From assembly GCF_965363235.1 (NCBI RefSeq), contig NC_134839.1, positions 57,193,560 to 57,257,559 on the forward strand: 64,000 nt of DNA. Reading direction: 5' to 3'. The DNA comes from Mytilus galloprovincialis (lineage: Eukaryota; Mollusca; Bivalvia; Mytilida; Mytilidae). The notes under the pieces are model-generated. The model did no database searches and had not been told where the DNA came from. It worked only from the letters and a program-made list of their open reading frames with translations. The stretch's first letter is position 1; every line of letters begins with the position of its first letter. The position numbers and the translations under genes are program-made. Below, piece after piece: positions 1 to 11,976 of the stretch.

Positions 1-697
1 CCACTTTTAAAAAAGATTCAACACAAGAAACGAATATTGATATACAAAAAGTAATGTCCTGTCAAAATATGGAAGAAGTTAACAAACTAAAGACTTGGAT
101 TAAGAATATTACAAGTAAATTTTATTCAGAACTACTGGAAAATAAAATTAATAGTTTGAACGAAAATAACAAACTTTTTCTTTACAAAAATATTAAAGTC
201 AAACAAGACCAAGAATTTTATCTTAAATATCACAATTTTGAAACTAGACGTTTATTTACAAAAATTAGAATTAGTGACCATAATTTGCTCATTGAGAAGG
301 GCAGATATCTAAAAATACCTCGAGACAATAGAACATGTCCAACTTGTAAAACCTTAGAAGATGAAAATCACTTTCTCCTCCACTGTCAAATTAATAATGT
401 TTTACGTATAAAACTTTTTAATGACATGGCAATAGATAATCCTATGTTTCCAAATCTATCTGATACTGAAAAACTAGTAGTCCTACTAAATCCTTCTAAT
501 ATAAACCAAGTGAAAAAAACAGATTCCTTTATAAAACAGTCTTTAGAGCTGAGGACAGGGGACTCTTAGTTAGTTTTACTTGTATATATATAGATATGTG
601 TGTGTTCAACTCAGTTATTTTATTGTTGTTGTTACTTTTGTTTATGTCACAAGTATAATGTTACTTATATGACAAATAAAGATTATTATTATTAATA
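1..697 (+). mobile_element. LINE 3' end (reverse transcriptase C-terminus), cut by window edge
   Basis: The frame is open from base 3 to the TAG at 567-569, so the coding part begins upstream of the window. The protein is Lys/Asn-rich and carries RTCPTCKTLEDENHFLLHC, a Cys/His cluster of the zf-RVT kind found at the C-terminus of many non-LTR retrotransposon polyproteins. After the stop come about 100 bases of UTR, AATAAA at 675-680 and an (ATT)n tail at about 681-695, as expected for a LINE 3' end. No catalytic reverse transcriptase motif lies inside the window, so the clade is not assigned. No frameshift is seen in the visible part. Confidence 0.75.
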
Positions 698-1564
698 GAG
701 ACATACGTATCAGCACCAATGAGCAGGGATGCGTACTCATATTTGCTAAATATCTAAGTTTAAGATGGCCGTGAATGAAAAATACTTACGTGGTTTCAAT
801 TCACAAGGATCTTTAATCTTTGAATCTTACAAAAAACGTAATTAATGTTTTACAATAATCATAACAAAATAAATTACTATCATGATGTCAATTGTTTTAT
901 ACTGTTTTAGTAAGGATTTATAAGTCACTACTTATATTTTGTATAGCAATATATATTCATAATCTTTAAAGAGAGATTCATTTGATAAATAAAATGTCCA
1001 TCCGTAAATATTTGACATTTGTGTTTATTGATATTATATTCAAGTTATTTTCGGAAAAAAGATCACTGAAAGGAATGCATGTTTTATTAGTTCAACCTTA
1101 TAGCATCTAAATATTTGTACTATGGTACGGTTTTGAAAATTGTATTCGATCAATTAATGATCACTGTGTTTACCAGCTATCCTACACGTCTTGATTCATC
1201 CGCATTTTACATCAACCTGTTCAAATGCAGGCACACTATCGGTTTGCGTTAACAAAAACTTTGGACAAAAATGTCAATGAATCCGGAGTCAAAACACTTG
1301 AATTTTGTTTTGACATCCGAATTTAACTATTAGATTATTATATGTGATGATGCAAATGTGTGTTCTTATCGAAAGTATCAGACGTTCATGTATAAATATC
1401 GATTTCTAACGCGAATGCGAATTTTTGCTTTTCTTATATAAATTCAGGACACGGCAGTAAAAGCTTGACATGTGACTTTTAAGCACGGTCATCATTGCTT
1501 ATGGTATATTGACCTCTAGTTGTTTCTCTTTTGTTTTCTTTTTTGAGTCATTGTCCTTTTAAAA

Positions 1565-1690
1565 ACTTTGACATTTTCGAAATGCTAAGGATTTTTTACC
1601 TTAGCTTCGTAATATATTTGGACTTTTTATTTAACTATTTTTATTTGAGGGTCACTGATGATTCTTTGTAGACTTATTTCGCGTCTGGCG
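1565..1690 (+). repeat. Dispersed repeat, family D (copy 1)
   Basis: Carries the series 'gctaaggattttt', 'gtcactgatga', 'gcgtctggcgta', which recurs at 21755-21965 and 24225-24345 in this window. No coding potential is seen. Confidence 0.6.
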
Positions 1691-1984
1691 TACAACATGT
1701 TTTTTTGCTATCTTTTTACATCTACATGTCTTTTTATATGTCCTTTTGAGGGTATGTTCTGAAAATGAGATATTCCTCAAAACCAAGTTTCCCTCCAGAA
1801 TATTTGGATTGATTTATGTAAAATCATTTAATCCTTCAATTTTGAGATGTTTTGTGAGATCAAAATAAGTCTCTATATAAGAGGTCCAATGAAGCTGGTG
1901 TGGTACTCTCAACTGAGAAAAATAGACGAAAACTTCTTAAAAGTTACATGCCACAGGGTTTCACATCACATGGAAAATAGACTT

Positions 1985-2337
1985 TAATACTACTGTCCCA
2001 GGTTAAGGGGAGGGTTGGGATACCGCTATAATGTTTAATCCCGCCACATTCTGTATCTATGTGCCTGTCCCAAGTCAGGAGCCTGTAATTCAGTGGTTGT
2101 CGTTTGTTTATGTGTTACATATTTGTTTTTCGATCAATTTTTATACATAAATTATGCCGTTAGTTTTCTTGTTTGAATTGTTTTACATTGTCATTTCGGG
2201 GCCTTTTATAGCTGACTATGCGGTTTGGGCTTTGCTCATTGTTGAAAACCGTACGGTGACCTAAAGCTATTAATTCCTGTGTTATGTTGGTCTCCGGGGG
2301 AGAGTTGTCTCATTTACAATCATACCACATCTTCTGT
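1985..2337 (+). repeat. Dispersed retroelement 3' end, family A (copy 1)
   Basis: Matches 47750-48045 in order and orientation: 'cccgccacattctgta', 'tcaggaacctgtaattca' with small changes, 'tgtcatttcgggg', 'ctcattgttgaa', 'ggagagttgtctcatt'. Reverse-strand fragments of the terminal part occur at 3463-3640 and 38391-38435. No coding sequence is seen; SINE or LINE 3' end is not decided. Confidence 0.65.
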
Positions 2338-2928
2338 TTTTATGTTTTAATTTATCTATACAACATCTATCATACGTACAGACAACTTAAATAACGAGTC
2401 GAGAATATCAAGGCATCCAGATTAAAAAGCAAACTGAAAATTCATATTGCGATTGACCTGTGCAATTTGCATTATACATCCGGTTTATAGAAACTGGGAT
2501 TTACATTGGGATTATGAAAAAACTGATGTACAATCCCAAGTAATTATTATAAATGAAGTAGCCGAAATGAAAATATATATTCAAATAATACATTCTAGCT
2601 GTATATATATTCACAACTATTCAACATTGCTTTCAACTGACTTATGTAAAAATGAACACTATTCCTTCAATTCAAAAGCAAACACAAATTAAGTATTAAT
2701 CTTTTTGTTCTCAGTCAGCAGTTTTAGGTTTACGTATTGCTTTTCTTTTTTGAAAAGAAAGCAACTTGTTATTATTTTGAATGATTTGCTTCTTTTTTTT
2801 TTTTTTTTTTAGCTTTCTTAAGTAGCCGAGAACTAACCGATCTTTTTGTGATTTTTTTAATTGTTTTATTCCATTTTGCAATTCTGATTTTACTTTTTGC
2901 ATTCATATGAATTCACTTTCAATTACAG

Positions 2929-5900
2929 ATGTGAATAACGATAACATTTTTAGAGTGTTGGAGAAAATTGGAACGACTGTCAGCAGAGAAACTTGTACAA
3001 GTTTATCACCAGATGAAGAGTTAGATATTGCCGTAGATTTTACGAAGTGGGAAGAATATGCCGATTTAGCTATCTATAATTCAAACTACTTGTCTGCACA
3101 GATCCAGAAACACGGAGGATCACTAGAAGCGTTTCATGAATCTCTCTGTCACGATCTAGTTACAAATTTAGTAGTAACAGCTAAACCTGAAATACTTAGC
3201 GGAGTTGTGGAATTTGCGCCAGGAGTTTTAAAAAATTATGAACTATTTGCAGCTTTTGCGGTAAATACTAATGGCACTGTGGAGTCGGTAGAGTTAGGAA
3301 GTTTCTATAATTACACAAACGATAGCCTGGTCAACGAATGGTACAGTGTTCTAAGAGACCAAAACTACGAGAATGTGGCAATAGACCGGACTAAAACAAC
3401 TTTCAGGTTATATTGTTTTACAAATATTTTCAATTGATATTTTTCCAGTGTGATATAAAAAGAAGATGTCGTATGATTGCCAATGCATGATTGCCAATGT
3501 ATGATTGCGAATGATTGCCAATGCTCTCAGCAAGAGACCAAAATGACACAACTATAGGTCACCGTACGGTCGTCAACAACGAACAAAGCCCATACCGCAA
3601 AGTCAACTATAAAAGCACATTTATGAATGACTTGAAGGTGTTTCCTTATAATTTATCCTTTATGGTGCCCCATGCTACTTACTGCTTTCACGAACGACGT
3701 GTTTCCAAAAGAAGAAAATACAAATTCACATGGATCGATTAAAAATTAATCTAAATTTAAGATTTTTGTTGTTTATCTCTCTTCTGAATGTTTATTTTTA
3801 CTTCTTGTTTCTTTGTTACATGTGTCGTATAACTCTGTAGTACGTATACTAACGTGACTGAGTTGCTTGGCTTTGTTCCTTTATATCGATAGGGTTTGTT
3901 CGACACAAAGTGTGAATATCAGTTTGTTATTATTGTTTATCTAATTATAAAAAAAAGGAAAGCAATTTGAAGAATAAAAAATATGACAAAAACAATCATG
4001 GAATAAATCTTTCGTCTTCGAAGTAATAATGTAATGTTTAAACTTGCCTTACTGATGTTTTTCTTCTTTATTTAGAAATGGAACCATTATAGAGGCAGAC
4101 ATTTTGGTCGCCCGGAGAGATAATGGTCATGTGACTAAGCCATACTATGATTGCGGAGGAGGTTACGTCTGGATGTTTACCTACTCATCTCCTATCTTTG
4201 GGAGAAATAGAGACGGGTCACCTATTTTTAAGTAAGAAAACAAATATTGTTACACGTAATAGAAATAAGAAGATGTAAAATGAGTGCCAATGAAACAACT
4301 CTCCATCCAAGTCACAGTGTAAGAAGTAAGCCAACGTAGGTCAATATATAGGTTCATACACGGATCCTTGGCTCACACCAAAAACATATAGCCACTAAAG
4401 TCCACAAAATGACTTTTGAAAAAACAAATCAAGCCTGAAAACGAATAGTATAATCTTAAAACAACCCAACGAGAAACGAGAAATACGTTTAAACCTCCAT
4501 CAACACGAGTTCAAGCTTTCTAAAAAGCTATGAACTGCTTCTAATCTACCCCCATTGATTGCGTTATGATTCTAGTCTACCCAAATTGATTGCGTTGTAT
4601 CATTCTAATCTACCCACATTGATTGCGTTCTATAATTCCAATATACCCACGTTGATTGCGTTCTATGATTTTAATCTACCCACATTATTTGCGTTCTATG
4701 ATTTCAATCTACCTACATCACTTGCGTTCTATGTTTCTAATCAACCCCTATTATTTGCGTTGTATGATCCTAATCTACCCACATTGATTGCATTCTATGA
4801 TTCTAGTCTACCCAAATTGATAGCGTTGTATGATTCTAATCTACCTACATCGATTGCGTTCTATGTTTCGAATCAACCCCCATTGTTTGCGTTCTATGAT
4901 TATAATCTACCCACAATGATTGCGTTCTAAGATTTTAATCTACTATCATTTTTTTTTTAACAGAGGAGTAGCTACGATAGATATAGAGCTTACAGATAAA
5001 GACATCAATCAATGTGACCTTGGATATGACGATGACTCTGTTGATTTATTCTTCAATGTATTTAGAGGAACTCATAAATGTCCAATCGAAACCACGGTAA
5101 AACACAATTTTATTACTGGTACATATTTTGATACACATTTTCTTTAATTGCAATACCGGAGTGGCTCCTAGGATTATGTGAACTAAAAGTTATACAAGTC
5201 TATGAGCTGTTATCTATATGTTTTTGTCACATGTGTAAAATTATTCAAATAACAGAAATCTGTTTAACAGTCATTTCGACTAACATGAGCAACTCAACGG
5301 GTGCCACATGTGAAGGAGGATTTGCTTACCCTTCCAAGCCACCGTAGATGATCCCCAGTTTTTGGTGGGGTTCGTGTTGCTTAATGTATTTTTCTGTGTT
5401 ATGTTTTTTTGTACTCTATTTGTTTGTTTGTCTTTTTTGTATTTAGCCATGGCGTTGTCAGTTTAATTTTCGATATATAAGTTTAAATGTCCCTGTGGTA
5501 TCTCTGTTAAAATCAATTGAGGAATGACAGAAACTATAACCATCCTTTTATAATTGAATACAAATTAAGTGTTGGATTAGAACCGTATGACTGCTTTTAA
5601 ATAGTTGTTGTTGTTACGTAAATATGTATATTCCATTCTAGTGTAATTTCCGTCCCGGATTCGGATTTAGAGTAGGTGGATATATCTGTATCTGCAATGA
5701 CGGAGTTGACTACAACGGCAATTACATTGGCTTCAACGGAGAAGAAGTTGAGAAAGCCACAGACTTATCAAAGTTTAAGTGTAAAACGTAAGTAAATATT
5801 ACTTACTGCAATCTTCTATATTCAAAAAGTATTAATTTCTAAAACCACTTCGTTTTGACCGAGTTTTGGGATAACGATGGGGATAAGCTCTACGCATAGG

Positions 5901-6917
5901 AAAGATTTCTACAGTCTTATGACAATTTGTTTCATACAGAAACATTATTTACTTCAAAACTTACCCTCGATCGCCATAATCTGAATAAAACTGTTTTGCT
6001 TAAATAGGATCGTGCCGTTAATTTTTACCTGACTGTATACAGTTGCTCCAGTAATACACTGTAGATCGAGGATCACATGTGTGCTATTTTCTTGTACTGC
6101 TTTGTCTACGAGGAAGGCGTCGAGTTTGTTTTCTCTACATTTTGGAATGATTATACATATATCAGATTTCTTTAAATCCAAAAGGCACAAATCTTTTTTC
6201 AACCTAAATTTATGATTCAATTACATTTATGGACATTAACAACGCGCCCAACTCAGTCACGTGATATCAGTTATGATTCTCTCGAGATCGAATAGGAATA
6301 ATTTTTTCGTGTGGTGGGTAAAATTGATGTTGCAGTTTTAACACTAGATTATGTGAATAATGAGTACTGTAAGTCAAAGTTGATTAATGGGTTATCAATG
6401 TCTATTTTCAAATTGAATACATATTCAAAATGAATCCTGTTTTGGACTAGACCAACACTCTGAACTGAAATTTAACGGTGCTAGTCACAGTGACAAGTTC
6501 GACAGTACGAAATGACACCCTACCAGGAAACACTATTTTGGCTCCGAGCACACCAGTGTATGCTCTTTTGCGTTAATGCTGCGTGTACAAATAGTTTATA
6601 AGCAGCGAATACCAATTTGTTCGTCTTTGGTTTGACGTGATTATTTAACGAACCCACGACCTCCTGCTTTCGAGGCGAACAAGTTGCGACGAGACTACTG
6701 ATTCATTATATGTATTATAAATAAATACGGTAAAATAAATACTTCAGCCAATGTATATTATGATACTTTATATCAATCAGTCTATTTTATTGATAGGACA
6801 CATCATGGATATAGATCAGCATTCGGATCTGATTCTAATGACCGACAATCAGGAACATATCTCCCATTCAATTCAGATGATGCAGATGTATATTATAAAG
6901 ATCCTTATATGAAGTGA
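2929..6917 (+). CDS. GPR158/GPR179-like Cache + EGF-like ectodomain, 5' partial, no seven-helix part
   Basis: Five exons with matching phases: 2929-3406, 4076-4231, 4964-5096, 5642-5787 and 6797-6917, all bounded by AG acceptors and GT donors, about 343 residues. The first four encode a Cache-type sensor: the key stretch PYYDCGGGYVWMFTYSSPIF and then GVATIDIELTDKDINQC match the order seen in GPR158/GPR179 (class C orphan receptors; GPR158 is the glycine receptor mGlyR). An EGF-like part follows (HKCPIETT, CNFRPGFGFRVGGYICICND). The 5' end is missing: the first exon starts inside a codon and no signal peptide is seen. The last exon reads ...DPYMK and then TGA at 6915-6917, with AATAAA 36 bases on; the same bases AA/GTGAG could also be a splice donor. 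No membrane exon was found before the next gene starts at 9612. Either a soluble ectodomain protein, a receptor with distant exons, or a truncated duplicate. Family call fairly sure, ending unsure. Confidence 0.68.
3463..3640 (-). repeat. Family A fragment, reverse orientation
   Basis: Lies in the intron 3407-4075. Starts 'agaagatgtcgtatgattgccaatg' in part, then a short 16-base tandem of 'atgattgccaatg', then 'accgtacggtcgtcaacaa', the reverse complement of the end of the 1985-2337 repeat. Confidence 0.55.
4269..4515 (+). repeat. Dispersed SINE-like repeat, family B (copy 1, diverged)
   Basis: Shares 'gagtgccaatga', 'caactctccatccaa', 'ccttggctcacacc' and 'gagaaacgagaa' with copies at 16495-16690, 49517-49790 and 59518-59685. 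Sits in the intron 4232-4963 of the receptor-like gene. The four copies differ by many substitutions and have different lengths at the 3' side. Confidence 0.65.
4545..4940. repeat. 33-bp minisatellite in receptor-like gene intron
   Basis: About 12 imperfect copies of a 33-base unit of the form 'ttgattgcgttctatgattc' plus 'taatctacccaca'. Because 33 is a multiple of three, the array gives a long reading frame with 11-residue repeats (LPTLIAFYDSN type). That frame is a by-product of the repeat. It ends just before the acceptor of the exon at 4964. Confidence 0.85.
5285..5508 (+). mobile_element. 3' end of RT-element family P, sense strand
   Basis: Reads 'gggtgccacatgtg', 'ttggtggggttcgtgttg', 'agccatggcgttgtcagttt' and 'tccctgtggtatct'. 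This is the reverse complement of the block that follows the reverse transcriptase relic at 52480-53228, so it is a 5'-truncated copy of that element. It lies in the intron 5097-5641. Confidence 0.7.
5964..6220 (-). CDS. Unrecognised open frame with a good splice donor, possible first exon
   Basis: An 85-residue frame from ATG at 6220 ends at GAGG/GTAAGTTTTG, a strong donor. The product has a lysine-rich start and a Val/Ile-rich middle (ENSTHVILDLQCITG) that could form beta strands. Upstream on the minus strand is TCACGTGA and a locally CpG-richer patch. No partner exon was found and it would lie inside an intron of the plus-strand receptor-like gene. I do not recognise it. It may be chance. 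Confidence 0.2.
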
Positions 6918-6952
6918 GAAAAAATGTGATCTTTTGAGATGGACCGTTAAAA

Positions 6953-6958
6953 AATAAA
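6953..6958 (+). promoter_or_regulatory. Poly(A) signal AATAAA after receptor-like frame
   Basis: AATAAA lies 36 bases after the TGA of the last receptor-like exon, with another AATAAA near 6982. This supports, but does not prove, that transcription ends here without a membrane domain. Confidence 0.45.
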
Positions 6959-7039
6959 CATCTTGTAATATCCTTACCTTAAATAAAAAAAAAATAATCA
7001 GACGGAGTTTTTTTTCGTTGTTTTTAGAGTAATACCTTA

Positions 7040-7260
7040 AAAGTTATTTACAGCCTGACATGATGAACAGGACCAATCCAAGTGAAAAATTGAAAACAAA
7101 CTGACAATGACAAAGTTCGTTTTCGCAACGTCATCATCGACGTTGCGAAAACCGAAAAGACTAACATCAGCAAACAAAACACAACATAGAATACTAATAA
7201 AAGATTGAGTAACACGAAATCCACAAAAAACCAGAGGTGATTTCAGTTGCTTCGACATCT
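7040..7260 (-). mobile_element. Degenerate family P 3' fragment with inserted hairpin
   Basis: Shares 'aaaacaaactgacaa', 'acacaacatagaa' and 'gaggtgatttcag' with the better copies at 12116 and 52480, with many changes. In its middle a hairpin with 13-base arms (ttttcgcaacgtc and its complement, around 7120-7155) interrupts the match. Confidence 0.45.
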
Positions 7261-7927
7261 TTATTCTTGCGATTTCAAGAGCCAAGTAATGGCCTTTACA
7301 TTTCATTCTCCATTGCTCAACTATACCGACAAGCTGTTCAACATAGGCCCAGAAATATGACAACATCACAACACATTGCAGGGCCGGACCTGGCCATTTT
7401 TAAAAGGAAGATTTTTAACCCAGTAGAAAAGGGGATGTGTACAACCATATTTCCCCATTTAAATGCATTGGTCGTCCAAATGAAAGGGGGTTCCTATCCC
7501 CATGAACTTCCTCCTTGATGCGTAAATATCGAGACACGTCATTCCAAAACATAACAAACGTAAAAAAAAGATCGACAAAAACAAAACCCTAATCTTACAT
7601 TAAACAACAGATGTTGACGAAACAAGTAAAACACCATGATGGGATGTTGATAGCATGGGCAATACACTCAAATCAGAGTACAAAAAGGTTGTCTATGAAG
7701 TATAGTGCATAGAGAATCTCTAATAAACAATTTGCTTTACATGCGGAAAAGAAATTTACAGTAAATTTGAGAATGCATGGGGAATTCATCAAATTGAAAG
7801 TAAATCACAAAGCATGTTAACATATTTATCAACATCCATTTAATATGCGTAAATACGTTTTTTTAAGTGAAATTATTTACAGGGTCAGGGCCATTACTCC
7901 ACGTATACAATACTTTGTTTTCTAGCA

Positions 7928-9189
7928 GCTCACCTGGTAAAAAGGCTACGTGAGTTCTAGTCATCAATAAGGTTTGCTTTGGCGCTCGTTGTCGTCTTTG
8001 TCGCCCTCGTCCGTTGTTTTTAAACATATTTTTTCATTGAAACAACTAAAATAACATTTAACAAACTTTGGCCTGAGTAATCCTAAGTGTATCCAGTATA
8101 AAGTTTGTGTTTTTCATTCCGACCAGTCAAAAAATAAAAATAGAGCATACGAGTGCAGTTGCATTTATTGACTTATATGTTGACTATAATTATAGACATA
8201 CAACACATGAACTGGACAAAAATTATCAAAAAGTCGAGATCTAACTACTTTCTATTCACTCTAATTATTAGATAACTATTGGTGCATGTGGTTACCATTG
8301 ATAGGAGATTTTCTCAAGTAAAGGTTTTTGCCCATCATCTTAAAAACTCAATTAAGGCAAACATGTTTAGCTATAAAAAGATCTAAATAAAATATTGGAC
8401 GAATCCCTTAAAAGTGATTGCCATGAAATGAGTCTTTTTTGCTTATTTTAATGTGCTTTTCTATATTTGATTTTTTTTTATATAGTTGAAAGGTAGATAT
8501 TGCAAACAGCAAATTCAATCAGAAATTAAAGATCTACAAAATAACCAGTTAAACTATTATAATAACCAATAGATGACTTACTCTTTTAACTTGATATGAC
8601 GAATTTATATTTTACAAATTTTCGTGTTTTTACCATTTATTTCGAAAAAGTATAATAGAACAATGTATGCAGAAAGCTTAAAAAAAAATTAGAAACCCAG
8701 ACAAGATCTACATAAATATCAAACAGCCGACGTCCTCCCATGGATCATCGTACATTAAAGAGTTTCTACATAACTGAAGACTTATCATGGCTTATTTTCA
8801 TGTTTTCTTTTTATGTTATCTTGAAAACTACCTCATCATGATCATAGATTGGTAGAAACATACATAACATCAATAATCAGCAATATATTTCTGACTTTTT
8901 TGTTTTTACAATTTTCCCAATTGAAATATTATAATAGAGAAGTATATTGCAGAAAGTACAAACGATGAACAGCAAAATATGATAGCCATGATAATTTTTT
9001 TTACCAAAATCTAAATATAATCAAATCATCAGATGACTCCAATGGGAGTTATTGCTCTTTAGTTTTGATCATTATTTTGAGTTTTGGGTAAAATCTATAT
9101 AGTACATATAGAGAAACTTTATACAGAAAAATGATCAGCAAAACAATATCAATAAGCAAGATATTTTGTTCATGCTAGTGCAGGTGAGC
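7928..9189. repeat. 1.26-kb dispersed element with GCTCACCTG inverted ends
   Basis: Starts GCTCACCTG at 7928-7936 and ends CAGGTGAGC at 9181-9189. The first 250 bases ('ttggcgctcgttgtcgtc' in part, then 'caaactttggcctgagtaa') look like a repeat that I know as common in mollusc genomes. The rest is AT-rich with recurring short phrases such as 'agatctacataaatatcaaa' and 'gcagaaag'. No reading frame of note. No target duplication was recognised. It fills most of the gap between the first two genes. Confidence 0.5.
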
Positions 9190-9611
9190 GAGAAAGTATC
9201 GTTTTTTAATAAATCGTAACAATTTCTTCAAGATGTCAGAATAGTTCTATTTAATTTCAATCCGTTATGAATTATTATTAACAACATACCATTCGTTTAC
9301 AGTAACATACGAATTCAATTTATGAACTGCATGTCGCTCATTAACTTATTTTTTATTCTTATTTAATATTCGAATATAATAGCTGCTTTGTTGATAAGAT
9401 GTACCTATGATGCGATATTGGCATGTGTTACTAAGGGATGGGTGACGTTTTGGTAATAGTGGATAGGCAAATTAAATAACATAAAAATACAGTTTAATCA
9501 AGACAAAGTATCAAATTTTAAACGGAATAGAAACTTTTGCTGGTGTAGGGTGTTAACAAATAGAAAAGGATTTCTTAAAACATAACTGGTTATCAAAACA
9601 TAAATTTAATA

Positions 9612-11925
9612 ATGTGTAAATGTTTGCATGTGCTATGGTGTTTCTTGGCTATAGTTTGTGTATCAGTATGGACAAAAAGCTGTAGTGAGGATGCAGCCTG
9701 TGATGATGTTGTTACCATGCCATTATTGGATAATCTGGGGGCCACATTAAAAGCTGATATAGATGTCAAGAATCTAAACAAACATTTAAAAGCTTACATA
9801 GAACTAAAAATGAGGAAAGTGTTTGAAGAAACCACCAAAAATGTGAAGACTCTAGTTGAGAAGGAAATTGAGGAATTGAATACAACAGTTCAGGAAAACC
9901 AGTCAGGTATTTCGTTTGATTCATTTTCGTTTTGTTTTTCATTTTTCAAACTTTCTGTAACTTTTTTGTATAACAAACAAAGAGAAAATTGTTATTTTCA
10001 TGCATACAAAGTTCAAACTTTTGGAGACTAACTAAGATTCATAGTTCAACTGACAAAATCCTAATAGAATATCTATTATTACTTTTACAATTACCTGCAA
10101 TTTTGACTATCTATTCATTTCACCGTTACGACAGCAATATTTGATGATCGATCAGAACATCGAATATTAAGAAGATCGGATGTATATGCAGACATTTTAT
10201 AATCAATGTAATATCACATCCTATATTTGTCGTTGAAGTTTTTCTTGAAGAATCCCAAGGTTAGGACACGTTCAAATAGCTTTCAATAACAGCGAGTCTA
10301 CCTAACTCAGTTTTTTTGTCTTTTTAAAACATGTGTTTATGCTTCGTACCGATCTGAACAGTTAACTCTTTCCAGTTGATTTGTATTGCCTGTACTATTC
10401 TAAACCTCACTACATGTTCATCTGCTTGTCCATCGAACCAACAACGTTGTCAGGGGTGTCTGTTGTTACGGCCAGAAATTACCTTTAAATTGTAGCCAAC
10501 AAAAGACACAAATCAATAAGAAAATTTAACAATATTTATTATACAAAAGTTTACAAGAAGTATTACACAAATGTTACTGTCAACTTAACTGTCAAAATAT
10601 GAGTCCAATGTTTTATCTTTATCTGTATCCGGATATCTTTCGGAATCCAATCTGAATATTACGGTCACAATCCAGTATGATGTTGTTTGTAGAACAAAAG
10701 TGTCAATCCAAATACTATGAATATTAATGTCTATTGATGTCTAAGTCTTAGTCCAAGAGTGAGTGTTTAACTTTAGTGTCTATATATATATATATATGCC
10801 TTATATATCATGTACTGTTATACGCCGCTAGATTAAAACTGACGAAGAAAGGTAACACACGGCCAGCGAAAGCTCTTTTTTGAGAGCCCAGGTGGTCGTG
10901 TGGTCTAGCGGGACGGCTGCAGTGCAGGCGATTTGGTGTCACGATATCACAGTAGCATGGGTTCGAATCCCGGCGAGGGAAGAACCAAAAATTTGTGAAA
11001 GCAAATTTACAGATCTAACATTGTTGGGTTGATGTTTAGACGAGTTGTATATACATTATGTACACAGCCATGTATCACCATCATTGATGGCGATCCGATG
11101 GACACATCTGTTGTAGAGTTGTCACTGACTCAGACGTACTTATGAATATAATTATTTTCGGTGACTGTATATTACATTAATTTGTAGGATCCCTTACTAT
11201 AGATAATTTAGCTGATCTGTAACAATAACATCTTCATGCCTTATATATCATGTACTGTAGTACGCCGCTAGATTAAAACTGACGAAGAAAGGTAACACAC
11301 GGCCAGCGAAAGCTCTTTTTTGAGAGCCCAGGTGGTCGTGTGGTCTAGCGAGACGGCTGCAGTGCAGGCGATATGGTGTCACGATATCACAGTAGCATGG
11401 GTTCGAATCCCGGCGAGGGAAGAACCAAAAATTTGCGAAAGCAAATTTACAGATCTAACATTGTTGGGTTGATGTTTAGACGAGTTGTATATACATTATG
11501 TACACAGCCATGTATCACCATCATTGATGGCGATCCGATGGACACATCTGTTGTAGAGTTGTCACTGACTGAGACGTACTTATGAATATAATTATTTTCT
11601 GTGACTGTACATTACATTAATTTGTAGGATCCTTTACTATAGATAATTTAGCTGATCTGTAACAATAACATCTTCATGCCTTATATATCATGTACTGTAG
11701 TACGCCGCAAGATTAAAACTGACGAAGAAAGGTAACACACGGCCAGCGAAAGCACTTTTTTGAGAGCCTAGGTGGTCGTGTGGTCTAGCGGGACGGCTGC
11801 AGTGCAGGCGTTTTGGTGTCACGATATCACAGTAGCATGGGTTCGAATCCCGGCGAGGGAAGAACCAAAAATTTGCGAAAGCAAATTTACAGATCTAACA
11901 TTGTTGGGTTGATGTTTAGACGAGT

Positions 11926-11976
<51 letters not shown>

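Larger units (their letters stand above)
698..2928. other. Intergenic DNA, no gene seen
   Basis: AT-rich DNA between the LINE tail and the first recognised receptor-like exon. Two dispersed repeats (near 1565-1690 and 1985-2337) account for part of it. I looked for a signal-peptide exon with a donor that would fit the split Asp codon at 2929 and found none, so the 5' exons of the next gene are either very short or outside the window. Confidence 0.5.

Noticed and set aside
4559-4930. Repetitive protein frame (LPTLIAFYD type)
   Set aside because: It is the translation of a 33-base minisatellite inside an intron; the period being a multiple of three keeps the frame open.
7882-7940. Candidate membrane exon of the receptor-like gene after 'atttacag'
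   Set aside because: In the required frame it reaches TAG after 13 codons and it overlaps a dispersed repeat.
10890-10990. Functional tRNA genes in the 440-base units
   Set aside because: Boxes A and B are present but no full cloverleaf or paired acceptor stem could be drawn; the setting is a SINE.
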